The notes under the pieces are model-generated. The model made no database searches. It was not told where the DNA came from and saw nothing but the letters and a program-made list of their open reading frames with translations. The translations under genes and the position numbers were made by a program. DNA of 54,898 nucleotides from Vicinamibacteria bacterium (GTDB taxonomy: Bacteria; Acidobacteriota; Vicinamibacteria; Vicinamibacterales; UBA8438), in assembly GCA_022820825.1 (NCBI GenBank), contig JAJEEU010000105.1:1-54898 (forward strand), read 5' to 3'. Every line of letters starts with the position of its first letter. Position 1 is the stretch's first letter. This document shows positions 19,705 through 29,004 of the stretch, one piece after another.

Positions 19705-20670
19705 ATGAGGCGTCTGAACACGCGTCTGTTGCAGTCGGCGGCGGTCGTGGCGGTCGTCGCGGCGGTCGGCGTCGCTTCCCCCGCGGCGCAGGAGACGCCG
19801 CGCACGCCGTGGGGCGACCCCGACCTGCAGGGCGTCTGGACCAACCGGACGACGACGCCGATCGAGCGGCCCGACGACTACGCGGGCCAGGAGGTGCTCT
19901 CCGCGGAGGAGCGGGCCGAGCTCGACGCGCAGGCCGAGGCCAACCGCGACCGCCCGCCGCCGCCCGGACGGACCGGGGCCTACAACAGCTTCTGGCTCGA
20001 CCGCGGCCTGCGGAGCGACCGGACGTCGCTCATCGTCGATCCGCCCGACGGCAGGTATCCCGCGCGGACGGACCGCGTGCGCGAGAGCGATGCGGCGTTC
20101 GCCGCAATGCGCAACGGCACGGAGTTCGACACCTGGGAGGATCTGAACCTCTACGACCGCTGCATCACGCGCGGCATGCCCGGCGCCATGGTGCCGGGTT
20201 TCTACAACCACAACTACCAGATCCTGCAGACGCCCGACCACGTCGTCATCCTCGTGGAGATGATCCACGACGCGCGGATCATCCCGCTGGACGGCCGCGC
20301 GCATCTGCCCTCGCGGATCGGCCAGTGGCTGGGCGACTCGCGCGCCCGCTGGGAGGGCGAGACGCTCGTGGTCGAGACGACCAACCTGACTCCGAAGGGC
20401 GACGAGCGCCTGCGGAACCTCGTGCACGCGGCGAGCGCGGAGGCCCGCGTCGTCGAGCGCTTCACGCGCGTCGCCGCCGACCGCATCGACTACAGCTTCA
20501 CCATTACCGACCCGGCCAGCTTCGCGCGCCCGTGGACCGCGGAGATCCCCATGTCGCCGCTCGGCGGCGAAGTCTTCGAGTACGCCTGTCACGAGGGAAA
20601 TTACGGGCTGGAGAACATCCTGGCGGGCGCCCGCTCCGCGGAGCGGGAGCAGGCGGCCGGCTCGCGCTGA
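19705..20670 (+). CDS. Secreted YACHEGNY-family protein, paralogue P1
   Basis: This 321-residue protein has a signal peptide ending VASPAAQ. It shares ordered motifs with the four paralogues at 39225, 41457, 43244 and 46975. These are PWGDPDLQGVW near the mature N-terminus, RTSLIVDPPDGR, DRCITRG, QILQTPDHVVILVEMIHDAR with IIPLDGRAH, a W-GDSRARWEGETLVVETTN segment, VVERFTRV, and EYACHEGNYGLENILAGAR at the end. The two conserved Cys (RCI and ACHEGN) may form a disulfide. The conserved His, Asp and Glu residues could bind metal or form an active site. I do not recognise an assigned domain name. GGAGG lies 6 nt before the ATG. Confidence 0.8.
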   Translation: MRRLNTRLLQSAAVVAVVAAVGVASPAAQETPRTPWGDPDLQGVWTNRTTTPIERPDDYAGQEVLSAEERAELDAQAEANRDRPPPPGRTGAYNSFWLDRGLRSDRTSLIVDPPDGRYPARTDRVRESDAAFAAMRNGTEFDTWEDLNLYDRCITRGMPGAMVPGFYNHNYQILQTPDHVVILVEMIHDARIIPLDGRAHLPSRIGQWLGDSRARWEGETLVVETTNLTPKGDERLRNLVHAASAEARVVERFTRVAADRIDYSFTITDPASFARPWTAEIPMSPLGGEVFEYACHEGNYGLENILAGARSAEREQAAGSR

Positions 20671-20747
20671 TCCGCACGCACCGCCGCGGCGCGGGAGCGG
20701 GTCCTACGCCGGGCCGAGGGCAGAGGCCTGTTCGCGGTCGGGCGACA

Positions 20748-21848
20748 TCATTCCAGCGGGAGGGCGGGGTCGGCGTTCAGATCCAGCGGCGCGGTTCGGC
20801 CGGCGCGCAGGTTGCGCAGGCCGGCGGCCGCGATCATCGCCGCGTTGTCCGTCGCCAGCGGCAGGGTCGGCAGCAGCAGCGGCAGGCCGGCCGCGGCGCT
20901 GCGGCTGGCGGCATCGGCCCGCAGCCGGCTGTTGGCCGACACGCCGCCCGCGATGCCGATGCTCTGCGCGCCGAACCAGCGCGCGGCCTCGAAAGTCCGG
21001 TCCAGGAGCGCTTCCACCACCACGCGCTGGAAGCTGGCGCAGATCCCGGCCACCTCGCCGGCCGGCAGCGCCTCGCAGCCGAGCTCGGCCCGGCGCGCCG
21101 CCACGTGCCGCTTGACGGCCGTTTTCAGGCCGCTGAAGCTGAACTCCGTGCGCCCGCCGAGCGTGCCGGGAAAGCCGGCCGGCCGCGCCAGCGCCGGCCC
21201 CGCGTTGCGGTCGGCGTGCGTCATGCGCGCGACGGGCAGCGGGACCGCGCGGTCGTCGGCGCCGCGGGCCGTGCGGTCGATCACCGGGCCGCCCGGATAC
21301 TCGAGGCCGAGCAGCATCGCCACCTTGTCGAACGCCTCCCCGGCGGCATCGTCGCGCGTCCGCCCCGCGAGCCGGTAGTCGCCCTCCCCGGGCACGTAGT
21401 AGAGGCTCGTATGCCCGCCGGAGACCACCAGCACGACCGCCGGCAGCGGCTGCGCGCCGTTGTCCACCACCAGCGACTCGATATGCCCGGCCAGGTGATG
21501 CACCGGCACCAGCGGCAGGTCGAGGGCGGCCGCGGCCGACTTGGCGAACGCCACGCCGACCAGCAGCGAGCCGACCAGACCCGGCCCCTGCGTCACGGCA
21601 ATCGCGTCCAGATCCGACCAGCCGGCGTCCGCCTCGCGCAGCGCGCGCTCGACGACGCCGCAGATGTCGCGGACGTGCTGGCGCGAGGCGAGCTCCGGTA
21701 CGACGCCGCCCCACTCCCGGTGGATGTCGACCTGCGAGGCGATGACGTTCGACCGGACGCGCCACGGGCGGGCCGGTTCGCCGGTTTCCGACACTACCGC
21801 CGCCGCGGTCTCGTCGCACGAGGTCTCGATGCCGAGAATGGTCGTCAT
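20748..21848 (-). CDS. tsaD: tRNA N6-adenosine threonylcarbamoyltransferase (TsaD)
   Basis: This 366-residue enzyme transfers threonylcarbamoyl to A37 of tRNAs that read ANN codons, together with TsaB and TsaE. The N-terminal motif is LGIETSCDETAAAVV. The metal-binding HxxxH is His118 and His122 in VHHLAGHIES. VVSGGHTSLYYV and SIGIAGGVSANSRLR are the further kinase-fold motifs. Length is normal for the family. Its ATG overlaps the mtnA stop by one base (TGATG), so translation is coupled. tsaB and tsaE are not in the window. Confidence 0.96.
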   Translation of the reverse strand: MTTILGIETSCDETAAAVVSETGEPARPWRVRSNVIASQVDIHREWGGVVPELASRQHVRDICGVVERALREADAGWSDLDAIAVTQGPGLVGSLLVGVAFAKSAAAALDLPLVPVHHLAGHIESLVVDNGAQPLPAVVLVVSGGHTSLYYVPGEGDYRLAGRTRDDAAGEAFDKVAMLLGLEYPGGPVIDRTARGADDRAVPLPVARMTHADRNAGPALARPAGFPGTLGGRTEFSFSGLKTAVKRHVAARRAELGCEALPAGEVAGICASFQRVVVEALLDRTFEAARWFGAQSIGIAGGVSANSRLRADAASRSAAAGLPLLLPTLPLATDNAAMIAAAGLRNLRAGRTAPLDLNADPALPLE

Positions 21849-22918
21849 CACGCTTCCTGCGCCACCCGCCCGCAGGCCGCCGCAAGACTCTCGGTGTACG
21901 GCGGGCGGCAGATGCCGTGCTCCGTGATGATGCCGGCGACGAAGGCGTGCGGCGTGACGTCGAACGCCGGGTTCCAGACGCCGGCGCCGTCCGGCACCAT
22001 CCGCCGCGGGCCGACGTGCGTGAGCTCGCGCTCGCTGCGCTCCTCGATCGGTATGCCGTCGCCGCTGGCCACGGACAGGTCGATGGTGGACACCGGCGCC
22101 GCAACGTAGAACGGCACGCCGTGCTCGCGCGCCAGCACGGCCACCGTATACGTGCCGATCTTGTTGGCCACGTCCCCGTTGGCGGCGATCCGGTCCGCCC
22201 CGACGACCACCACGTCGACGCGCTGCGCCCGCAGCAGCGGCCCGGCCATGCCGTCGGCGATCACGGTCGTGTCGATGCCGTCGCGCAGCAGCTCCCAGGC
22301 CGTCAGGCGCGCGCCCTGGAGGAACGGGCGCGTCTCGTCGGCGAACACCGCCACCCGCTTGCCGCGCTCGACAGCCGCGCGGACGACCCCCAGCGCCGTG
22401 CCGTAGCCGCCGGTCGCCAGCGCCCCCGCGTTGCAGTGCGTCAGCACGCGGCCGGCGTCCGGCACGACGTCCGCGCCATGCGCGCCGATCGCCCTGCAGC
22501 TCGCCACGTCCTCGTCGTGGATCCGGCGGGCCACCGTCTCCAGCGCGGCGGCGATCTCGGCCGGCGACCGCCCGGCGCGCGCCGCGGCGCTGAAGGCGGC
22601 CTTCATCCGGTCTATCGCCCAGAACAGGTTGACGGCCGTCGGGCGCGACGCCGCCATCAACTCGCACAGCCCGTGAAACTCCGCCGCCAGCTTGACCGCG
22701 CCGCGCGCGCGGCTGCGCCTGACCCCGAGCGCCAGCCCCATCGCGGCCGCCACGCCGATGGCCGGCGCGCCGCGGATCACCATGTTGCGGATGGCGCGCG
22801 CCACGTCACGTGCGGTCCGGCAGTGAACGTACTCCTCGTGCTCCGGGAGCTTGCGCTGATCGACCATCACGACGGCGTCGTCGCGCCACTCGATGGTAGG
22901 CAGCATGAGGTTGATCAT
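21848..22918 (-). CDS. mtnA: S-methyl-5-thioribose-1-phosphate isomerase (MtnA)
   Basis: This 356-residue enzyme of the methionine salvage pathway isomerises methylthioribose-1-phosphate to the ribulose form. Cys162 in [20 protein letters not shown] is the catalytic cysteine, and Asp242 in [18 protein letters not shown] the catalytic acid. [20 protein letters not shown] is the N-terminal family motif. ATG 22918 ([11 protein letters not shown]) or ATG 22906 are the likely starts; the open frame to 22963 only translates repeat DNA. The gene starts at the foot of repeat copy B. There is no clear ribosome site, which is consistent with the repeat having replaced the native leader. Confidence 0.93.
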   Translation of the reverse strand: MINLMLPTIEWRDDAVVMVDQRKLPEHEEYVHCRTARDVARAIRNMVIRGAPAIGVAAAMGLALGVRRSRARGAVKLAAEFHGLCELMAASRPTAVNLFWAIDRMKAAFSAAARAGRSPAEIAAALETVARRIHDEDVASCRAIGAHGADVVPDAGRVLTHCNAGALATGGYGTALGVVRAAVERGKRVAVFADETRPFLQGARLTAWELLRDGIDTTVIADGMAGPLLRAQRVDVVVVGADRIAANGDVANKIGTYTVAVLAREHGVPFYVAAPVSTIDLSVASGDGIPIEERSERELTHVGPRRMVPDGAGVWNPAFDVTPHAFVAGIITEHGICRPPYTESLAAACGRVAQEA

Positions 22919-22923
22919 ACCCA

Positions 22924-23006
22924 TGCCGCGCACGGCGCGGCACGGCAGCACGGCGCGGGGCAACGGGGTCCCCGCTAGTGCTGCCGGGGGCTTGGGGCGC
23001 GAACCC
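22924..23006 (-). repeat. Structured gene-end element, copy B (truncated)
   Basis: TGCCGCGC (22924-22931) pairs with GCGCGGCA (22935-22942) around ACG. CGGCAGCAC (22943-22951) pairs perfectly with GTGCTGCCG (22978-22986) and encloses GCGGGG/CCCCGC (22955-22960, 22970-22975). These stems differ in sequence from copies A, C and D but keep base pairing. The outermost TGGGGC hairpin is degraded (TTGGGGCGCGAACCCAG), and the GGGGAC/GTCCCC hairpin is missing because mtnA begins there. It lies in tandem with copy C in the same orientation. Confidence 0.75.
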
Positions 23007-23058
23007 AGTTTGGCATGTCAACGAACGTTGCAAAGCCAAGACAATGGTTGACCAGGAA

Positions 23059-23180
23059 GGGGACGACGAGCCCTTGAGCAGGAGTCCCCAGGCCGCGCAC
23101 GGCGCGGCCCGCCGGCCACGGAGTGGGGCGACGGGGTCCCCGCGAGTGGCCGGCGGGGGTTTGGGGCGCAGCCCCATCTA
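23059..23180 (-). repeat. Structured gene-end element, copy C
   Basis: GGGGAC (23059-23064) pairs with GTCCCC (23084-23089). GGCCGCGC (23091-23098) pairs with GCGCGGCC (23102-23109). CCGCCGGCCAC (23109-23119) pairs perfectly over 11 bp with GTGGCCGGCGG (23146-23156). TGGGGC (23162-23167) pairs with GCCCCA (23171-23176). Read on the minus strand, the element begins 3 nt after the stop of the nucleoside transporter gene. Beyond the last hairpin the sequence TTCCTGGTCAACC resembles TTCCTTGTTCAACC after copy D. Confidence 0.8.
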
Positions 23181-23183
23181 GCA

Positions 23184-24542
23184 TTAGAGCAGCAGGGCCG
23201 CGAGCGCGGCGTTGATCAGGGTGGCGGTGAAGCCCCCCAGCAGCGCGCGCAGGCTGAGGCCGGCCAGCTCGGCGCGGCGGTCCGGCGCAATCGCGCCGAT
23301 GCCGCCCAGCAGGATGCCGATCGACCCGACGTTGGCGAAGCCGGTCAGCGCGAAGGTGGCCAGCATGCGCGACCGGTCGCCCAGCACTTCCCCGTACTCC
23401 TCCGCCAGCTTGACGTAGGCCACGAATTCGTTGGCGACCAGCTTCGTGCCGAGCAGGTCGGCGAGCACCGGCACGTCGGCCGCCGCCACCCCGACCAGCG
23501 CGGCGACCGGGGTGAACGCCGCCGCGCCGATGCGCGCCAGCGTCAGGCCGGGGTACAGCAATCCGAGGCCGAAGTCGACCATCGCAATCAGCGCCAGGAA
23601 CGCGATCAGCATGGCGGCGATGTTGAGGGCCATGCGCATCCCGTCGATCGCGCCGCCCGCCGCCGCGTCGATCACGTTCGCGTGGCCGCCCCGCCCGGCG
23701 GCCACCACTACGCCCGCCGTGGCGGACCGCGCCGTCTCCGGCAGCAGGATCTTCGCCACGTACAGGGCGCACGGCGCCGCCATCACGCTCGTGGCGAGCA
23801 GCGCCACCGGATCGGCGCCGAGAGTGAGATAAACCCCCAGCACGCTGCCGGCGATGGTCGCCAGGCCGCCCGTCATGAGCGTCAGCAACTCCGAGCGCGT
23901 CATGCCGGCCACGTACGGCTTGACGACCAGCGGCGCCTCGGTCTGGCCGATGAACACGTTGGCCGCCACCGACAGCGTCTCCGCACCGCTCGTCCGCATC
24001 AGCGGCATCATCAGCCGCGCCATCAGCGCCACCACGAACTGCAGCACCCCCAGGTGGTAGAGCACCGCGGAGAGCGCCGAGGCGAAGATGACTATCGGCA
24101 GGCCGGTGAACGCGAAGATGAGACCGTCCGGGAATACGTCGCCCAGCGCTTCCGGATCGGCGAGCACGCCGAATACGAGCCGCGTGCCGGCCTCGGTGAA
24201 GCTGAACATCCGCATCGCGGCCGCCGCCAGCGCGGAGAACAGCTCGAACCCCGGCCGCACGCCGCCGATTTCCAGGCGCAGGATCAGCACCGCCAGCAGC
24301 AGTTGCAGGCCGAAGCCCCAGGCGACGGTCCGCCAGCGGATCGCCCGGATGTCCGCGGAGCAGGCGACCAGGGTGGCGATGAAGCAGGGGATGCCCACGA
24401 GCGCGCGCACGCGGCCGGGCAGCACGTCCTGCAGCAGCAGGACGACCGCCGCCCCCAGCAGCGCGGCGCCGGCGAACAGGACGCGCAGCCGCCGGGATTC
24501 GGCGCCGGGTTCGGGCGGACCCGCGGCGGCGTCCGTGCGCAT
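23184..24542 (-). CDS. Concentrative nucleoside transporter (NupC/CNT family)
   Basis: This 452-residue inner-membrane protein has about ten hydrophobic segments. It contains the CNT family motifs GQTEAPLVVKPYVAGMTRSE and ANEFVAYVKLAE in the core, and TFALTGFANVGSIGILLGGI near the C-terminus. CNT proteins import nucleosides with H+ or Na+. ATG 24542 was chosen; a start at 24581 would overlap the divergent promoter region. The gene is next to mtnA, a purine-nucleoside salvage enzyme, but two repeat copies separate them. Ion and substrate preference cannot be told. Confidence 0.92.
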   Translation of the reverse strand: MRTDAAAGPPEPGAESRRLRVLFAGAALLGAAVVLLLQDVLPGRVRALVGIPCFIATLVACSADIRAIRWRTVAWGFGLQLLLAVLILRLEIGGVRPGFELFSALAAAAMRMFSFTEAGTRLVFGVLADPEALGDVFPDGLIFAFTGLPIVIFASALSAVLYHLGVLQFVVALMARLMMPLMRTSGAETLSVAANVFIGQTEAPLVVKPYVAGMTRSELLTLMTGGLATIAGSVLGVYLTLGADPVALLATSVMAAPCALYVAKILLPETARSATAGVVVAAGRGGHANVIDAAAGGAIDGMRMALNIAAMLIAFLALIAMVDFGLGLLYPGLTLARIGAAAFTPVAALVGVAAADVPVLADLLGTKLVANEFVAYVKLAEEYGEVLGDRSRMLATFALTGFANVGSIGILLGGIGAIAPDRRAELAGLSLRALLGGFTATLINAALAALLL

Positions 24543-24556
24543 GGGGCCGCTCACGG

Positions 24557-24564
24557 TATACTGC
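24557..24564 (+). promoter_or_regulatory. TATACTGC -10 motif; M14 peptidase mRNA may be leaderless
   Basis: TATACT (24557-24562) ends only 7 nt before the ATG of the M14 peptidase. A start of transcription at the usual distance would fall on or next to the A of the ATG, and no ribosome binding site is present. The same TATACTGC octamer precedes the genes at 43244 and 40190 (minus) and lies at 54757. Confidence 0.5.
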
Positions 24565-24569
24565 CGCGG

Positions 24570-27251
24570 ATGCGCCGTCAAGGCTCGCTGCTACTCGCCG
24601 CGCTGTCGCTGGCAGCGGCAATCCTGGTGCTGCCCGCGGGCGCGCAGCAGCCGCCCGCGATACCCACGCCGGAGCAGTTTTTCGGCTTCCCGATGGGTGC
24701 GGACCGCCAACTGGCCCACTGGGACCGGATGGTCGAGTACTTCAACCTGATCGGGGAGCGGTCGGACCGCGTCCACGTCCGGGAGCTGGGCAAGAGCACG
24801 CTGGGGCACCCGTACCTGCTCCTCGCCATCTCGACACCGGACACGATCCGGGATCTGCCGGGCTACCAGTCCATGCAGCACGAGCTGGCGGACCCGCGTG
24901 TGACGCCGCCCGCGCGTGCGGAGGAGATCGCCCGCACCGGCAAGGCGGTCGTCCTGATCGGCGCGAACGTCCACGCCACGGAGATCGGGACGAACCAGGT
25001 GATGAACGACCTGGTCCACCGGCTCGCCACCGAGCGGTCGGCGTGGGTCGACCACCTGCTGGAGCACGCGATAGTGCTGCTCATTCCGTCCCAGAACCCG
25101 GACGGGCAGCGGATGGTGGTCGAATGGTACCGGCGCAACCTCGGCACCCCGTACGAGGGCTCGCCGCTGCCGCAGCTCTACCACAAGTACGCCGGCCACG
25201 ATAACAACCGGGACAGCTACATGCTGACCCAGGTCGAGACGCGCTACCTCAACCAGGTGCTGTACCAGGAGTGGCTGCCCGAGGTGTACCTGGACACCCA
25301 CCAGATGGGGAACCGCAACGCGCGCATCTTCGTGCCGCCGTTCAAGAACCCGCCCAATCCCAACGTGGACCCGCTCATCTGGAGCCAGGTGAACCAGCTC
25401 GGCCAGGCGATGGCCGGCAAGCTGCACGAGGCCGACAGGCCGGGCGTCATCTGGGGCGAGCTGTACAGCGGATTCTGGCAGGGGGCGAACAACACCAACC
25501 CGTGGTGGCACAACATGGTGGGGCTGCTGACCGAGGTGGCGAGCGCCGATCTCGGCACGCCGGTGCGGCAGCAACGCGTCTCCGCGAGCCGCCGCCTGCG
25601 CCTGCCGCGCGGGGAGTCGCTGGGGCCGCGCCGCGGGCTCGGGCTGCCGCTCGCGCCGCCGCGCGACATCCAGCCGCGGATGAACTATCCGCGCCCGTGG
25701 CTGGGCGGTCTCTGGACGCCGGCCGACGTGGTCGACTACCACGCCCTCGCGATGGAAGGCCTGCTCGAGAGCGTCGCCAACAACCGGATCACGCTCAAGC
25801 GCAACTTCTACGCGATGAACCGGCGCGCGATCGAGCGGTTCGCCGGCGGTTCTCCGTATGCGTTCGTGATCCCGGCCGGGCAGGGCGATCCGGCGGCAGC
25901 CGCCAGGCTCGTCCGGCTGCTGCAGGCGGAAGCAGCCGAGGTGGACGTCGCAACGGCCCCGTTCGTCGCCGACGGAACGGTGCAGCCGGCCGGCTCGTAC
26001 GTCGTACGGCTCGCCCAGCCCTTCGGCCGCTGGGTCAAGGACGTGCTGGAGCCGCAGCGCTATCCCGACATACGCTGGCCTTATCCGGGCGCGCCGATCG
26101 ACAAGCCGTACGACGTCACGGCCTGGTCGCTCGGCATGCTGATGGGCGTCGACACGGTGCAGGTGGAGCGCCCGTTCGAGGCGGAGCTGCGGCCGCTGGA
26201 CGGACCGGCCGCGATTCCACCCGGGCAGGTCGCGGGCAGCGGCGGCGCGTTCGTCATTCCCCACGACGCGAACCGGAGCTTCACGGCGCTGAACCGGCTG
26301 CTGGCGGCCGGCGCGTCCGTCAGTTGGGCGACCGAGGAGCTCGACCTCGGCTCCGGCCAGCGGTACGGTCGCGGCGCGATGCTGGTCGCCGGCGTGGAAC
26401 GCGCGGTGATGGAGGAGATCGCCGCCGACCTGCGCCTGCAGGTGGCGGCGGCGGACATTCCGGACGATCTGCCGCGGCTGCCGCTCCACGCACCGCGCGT
26501 GGCGCTGTACGAGCCGTGGGGCGGCAGCATGGACGCCGGATGGACGCGCTGGGTGCTCGACCAGCACGAGTTCCCGTACGTCCACGCGCGCAGCGCCGAC
26601 CTGCGGGCCGGCGATCTGTTCGACCGGTTCGACGTCGTCATTCTGCCGGAAATGAATTCCGTACACCTGATTCAGGGGCTCCGGGCGCCCAACGTGCGCC
26701 CGGAGTACCGCGACGGCATCGGCGCGCCCGGCATTCACAACCTGCTGCGCTTCGTCGAAGAGGGCGGGACGCTGATAACGCTGGGCAACACCGCCGCCTT
26801 CGCCATCGAGCACCTGGGGGCGCCGCTCGTGAACGTGGTCCGCGGTCAGTCCGAGGAAGCGTTCTACTGTCCGGGATCCATCCTGCGGCTCGCCATCGAC
26901 GTGACGCATCCCCTCGGCTACGGCATGCCGCGGGAGGCGGACGCCATGTTCGTCGCCAACGGTGGATACCGCACGGCGCGCACCCGACACAACGCCGACG
27001 TGCGGGTCGTTGCGCGCTACCCGGACGCGCCGCTGCTGCGGAGCGGCTGGCTGGTCGGCGAGGAGCGCCTGCGCGGGACCGGAGCGGTCATGGAAGTGTC
27101 TTCCGGCAAGGGGCGGATCATCCTGCACACCTTCCGCGTGCAGCACCGCGGCCAGACGGAGGGCACCTTCCGGCTGCTGTTCAACTCCATCTTCTACGGG
27201 CCGGCCGTGAGCGGCCTTGACGCGCCATTCAGCACGCTCGACGCGCACTGA
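24570..27251 (+). CDS. Secreted M14-type zinc carboxypeptidase with C-terminal amidotransferase-like domain
   Basis: This 893-residue protein has a signal peptide ending LPAGAQQ. Residues of about 40-350 form an M14 metallopeptidase: IGANVHATEIGTN gives His135 and Glu138 as zinc ligands, PSQNPDGQRMV is the conserved turn, and YLDTHQMGN gives His244. From about residue 640 the segment RVALYEPWGGSMDAGWTRWV, followed by FDRFDVVILPEMN and VEEGGTLITLGNT, resembles a class-I glutamine amidotransferase-like fold, without an evident catalytic Cys. It probably trims peptides in the periplasm or outside the cell. The start at 24570 follows the -10 motif directly. Confidence 0.87.
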   Translation: MRRQGSLLLAALSLAAAILVLPAGAQQPPAIPTPEQFFGFPMGADRQLAHWDRMVEYFNLIGERSDRVHVRELGKSTLGHPYLLLAISTPDTIRDLPGYQSMQHELADPRVTPPARAEEIARTGKAVVLIGANVHATEIGTNQVMNDLVHRLATERSAWVDHLLEHAIVLLIPSQNPDGQRMVVEWYRRNLGTPYEGSPLPQLYHKYAGHDNNRDSYMLTQVETRYLNQVLYQEWLPEVYLDTHQMGNRNARIFVPPFKNPPNPNVDPLIWSQVNQLGQAMAGKLHEADRPGVIWGELYSGFWQGANNTNPWWHNMVGLLTEVASADLGTPVRQQRVSASRRLRLPRGESLGPRRGLGLPLAPPRDIQPRMNYPRPWLGGLWTPADVVDYHALAMEGLLESVANNRITLKRNFYAMNRRAIERFAGGSPYAFVIPAGQGDPAAAARLVRLLQAEAAEVDVATAPFVADGTVQPAGSYVVRLAQPFGRWVKDVLEPQRYPDIRWPYPGAPIDKPYDVTAWSLGMLMGVDTVQVERPFEAELRPLDGPAAIPPGQVAGSGGAFVIPHDANRSFTALNRLLAAGASVSWATEELDLGSGQRYGRGAMLVAGVERAVMEEIAADLRLQVAAADIPDDLPRLPLHAPRVALYEPWGGSMDAGWTRWVLDQHEFPYVHARSADLRAGDLFDRFDVVILPEMNSVHLIQGLRAPNVRPEYRDGIGAPGIHNLLRFVEEGGTLITLGNTAAFAIEHLGAPLVNVVRGQSEEAFYCPGSILRLAIDVTHPLGYGMPREADAMFVANGGYRTARTRHNADVRVVARYPDAPLLRSGWLVGEERLRGTGAVMEVSSGKGRIILHTFRVQHRGQTEGTFRLLFNSIFYGPAVSGLDAPFSTLDAH

Positions 27252-27280
27252 GCCCCGCGCGGGCGGCGGCCGCCGGAGCG

Positions 27281-28819
27281 CTAGCGACCGTTCAGCGTCA
27301 TCACGTCGAACTGCTCGTGGTGCAGTTGCGCGTCGGCCTTGAGCGTGACGCGCCGGCCCAGAATCTTCTCCACGTCGCGCAACACGCCGCGCTCTTCCTT
27401 CTCGAGCGCGCGCGCGATGTCGGGATTCACGCGCAACTGCACGCGGTGGCCGTTCAGCTCGCCACCGAGCTTGCGCATCTCGGACAGGATTTCATAGCAG
27501 ACCGTGGGCGTAGCCTTGATCACCGCGCTGCCCGAACAGTACGGGCACGGATCGGTGAGCTGGCGCTCGAGGCTCTGCTTGGCGCGCTTGCGCGTCACCA
27601 CGATCAGGCCGAACTCCGACACCTGCACCGCCTTGGACGGCGAGCGGTCCTTGCGCAGCTCCTGCTCCAGCAACTGGTGCACGCGCTGGCGGTTCTTGCG
27701 CTCCTCCATGTCGATGAAGTCGAGCACGATGATGCCGCCGAGGTCGCGCAGGCGGATCTGCCGCACGATCTCCTTCGCGGCCTCGAGGTTCGTCTTGACG
27801 ATCGTGTCCTCCAGCCGGCCGGTCCGCTTGCCGACGTAGCGGCCCGTATTGACGTCGATCGCCACGAGCGCCTCGGTGTGGTTGACGACGATGTAGCCGC
27901 CGGACTTGAGCCACACCTTGCTCCGCAGCGCCTTGTCGAGCTCGGCCTGGACGCCGTACTCCTCGAGGATCGGGAACTCCTTCTCGTAACGCTGCGTCCG
28001 GGCGGCGAGGCCGGGCATGACCCGCTCGATGAACCGCAGCGACCGCGCGTACTCCTGCTCGTCGTCGATCCGGATGGCCTGGAAGTCGTCGGTCAGGTAG
28101 TCGCGCAGCAGCTTCGCGGCCAGGTTCTCCTCGCGGTGAATGATGGCCGGCGCACGCGCCTTGTCCATCTTCTCGCGCGCGGCGCTCCAGAGCTGGTGGA
28201 AGTACGACAGGTCGGCGACGACGTCCTCCTCGGGACGGCCGCCCGCCGCGGTGCGCAGCACGATGCCGCCGGCGAAGCCGTGCTCCTCGCGGAACTGCTT
28301 CACGATGCCGCGCAGCCGCCCCCGCTCGCTGCGGGCCTCGATCTTGCGCGATACGCCGATGTGGTCGATGGTGGGCATGAACACGAGAAAGCGGCCCGGA
28401 ATCGCCACGTGCGACGTGATCCGGGCGCCCTTCGTGCCCAGCGGGTCCTTGACGACCTGCACGAGGATCTCCTGACCCGCCTCGAGCAGCTCTTCGATCT
28501 TGTCGGTCTTGTCGGCCTTGCCCTTCGAGCCGTTCCGCGGGCCCGGCTCGTCGTCCGCGTCACCCGTGTCGAGACGGTCGAACTGCTCGTCCGTATCGAC
28601 CACGTCCGAGACGTAGAGGAAGGCGTCGCGCTCCAGCCCGATGTCGACGAACGCGCACTGCATGCCCGGCAGCACCTTCGAGACGCGGCCCTTGTAGATG
28701 TTGCCGACCGCGCCGCGCTGGCTGTTGCGCTCGATGAATATCTCGGCAACCTGGTCGTCCTCGATAATCGCGGCCATCGTCTCGTGGCGCGACGAGGAGA
28801 TGATCAACTCCTTGTTCAT
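27281..28819 (-). CDS. rng: Ribonuclease G/E family endoribonuclease
   Basis: This 512-residue protein matches RNase G. The N-terminal S1-like region is MNKELIISSSRHETMAAIIE with NIYKGRVSKVLPGMQCAFVD. The catalytic DNase-I-like region has ALVAIDVNTGRYVGK and GGIIVLDFIDMEE, whose Asp residues bind Mg2+. DPCPYCSGSA is the zinc-link CPxC that joins two protomers. It lacks the long C-terminal scaffold of RNase E. It cuts single-stranded A/U-rich RNA in rRNA maturation and mRNA decay. An insertion at about 85-105 is acidic and lysine-rich (DTGDADDEPGPRNGSKGKAD). It is last in the shape cluster, 185 nt after rodA. Confidence 0.95.
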   Translation of the reverse strand: MNKELIISSSRHETMAAIIEDDQVAEIFIERNSQRGAVGNIYKGRVSKVLPGMQCAFVDIGLERDAFLYVSDVVDTDEQFDRLDTGDADDEPGPRNGSKGKADKTDKIEELLEAGQEILVQVVKDPLGTKGARITSHVAIPGRFLVFMPTIDHIGVSRKIEARSERGRLRGIVKQFREEHGFAGGIVLRTAAGGRPEEDVVADLSYFHQLWSAAREKMDKARAPAIIHREENLAAKLLRDYLTDDFQAIRIDDEQEYARSLRFIERVMPGLAARTQRYEKEFPILEEYGVQAELDKALRSKVWLKSGGYIVVNHTEALVAIDVNTGRYVGKRTGRLEDTIVKTNLEAAKEIVRQIRLRDLGGIIVLDFIDMEERKNRQRVHQLLEQELRKDRSPSKAVQVSEFGLIVVTRKRAKQSLERQLTDPCPYCSGSAVIKATPTVCYEILSEMRKLGGELNGHRVQLRVNPDIARALEKEERGVLRDVEKILGRRVTLKADAQLHHEQFDVMTLNGR

Positions 28820-28984
28820 GCGTAGAACTCTCCGTGGGACCGGTCGCAGGGGCGCAGCGGACGTCCGGCGTCCGCGGCGGCAGCGCGTTGGCGGCCGGCA
28901 CCCGGGCCGAACCCCACGTCCACGCGGCCAGCGCAGCGGCACTCGACGTCACTTGCGCACCCTCGATCCGATTCACCTGTAACT

Positions 28985-29004
28985 CCATCCCCCGCTGGGG
29001 ATGG
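28985..29004 (-). terminator. Hairpin directly after the rodA stop
   Basis: CCATCCCC (28985-28992) and GGGGATGG (28997-29004) form a perfect 8-bp stem with a 4-nt loop that begins at the base after the rodA stop codon. No U-run follows, so this may be an RNA 3'-end stabiliser or a weak terminator. The rest of the 28820-29004 gap holds no gene and no other clear signal. Confidence 0.45.

Noticed and set aside
22806..23177. Open frames running through repeat copies B and C, and similar ones through copy D
   Set aside because: They translate the structured repeats themselves (for example SPQAAHGAARR) and have no independent support.
23682..24569. Extension of the M14 peptidase frame far upstream
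   Set aside because: The extra residues are antisense to the nucleoside transporter gene, and a signal peptide begins at 24570.
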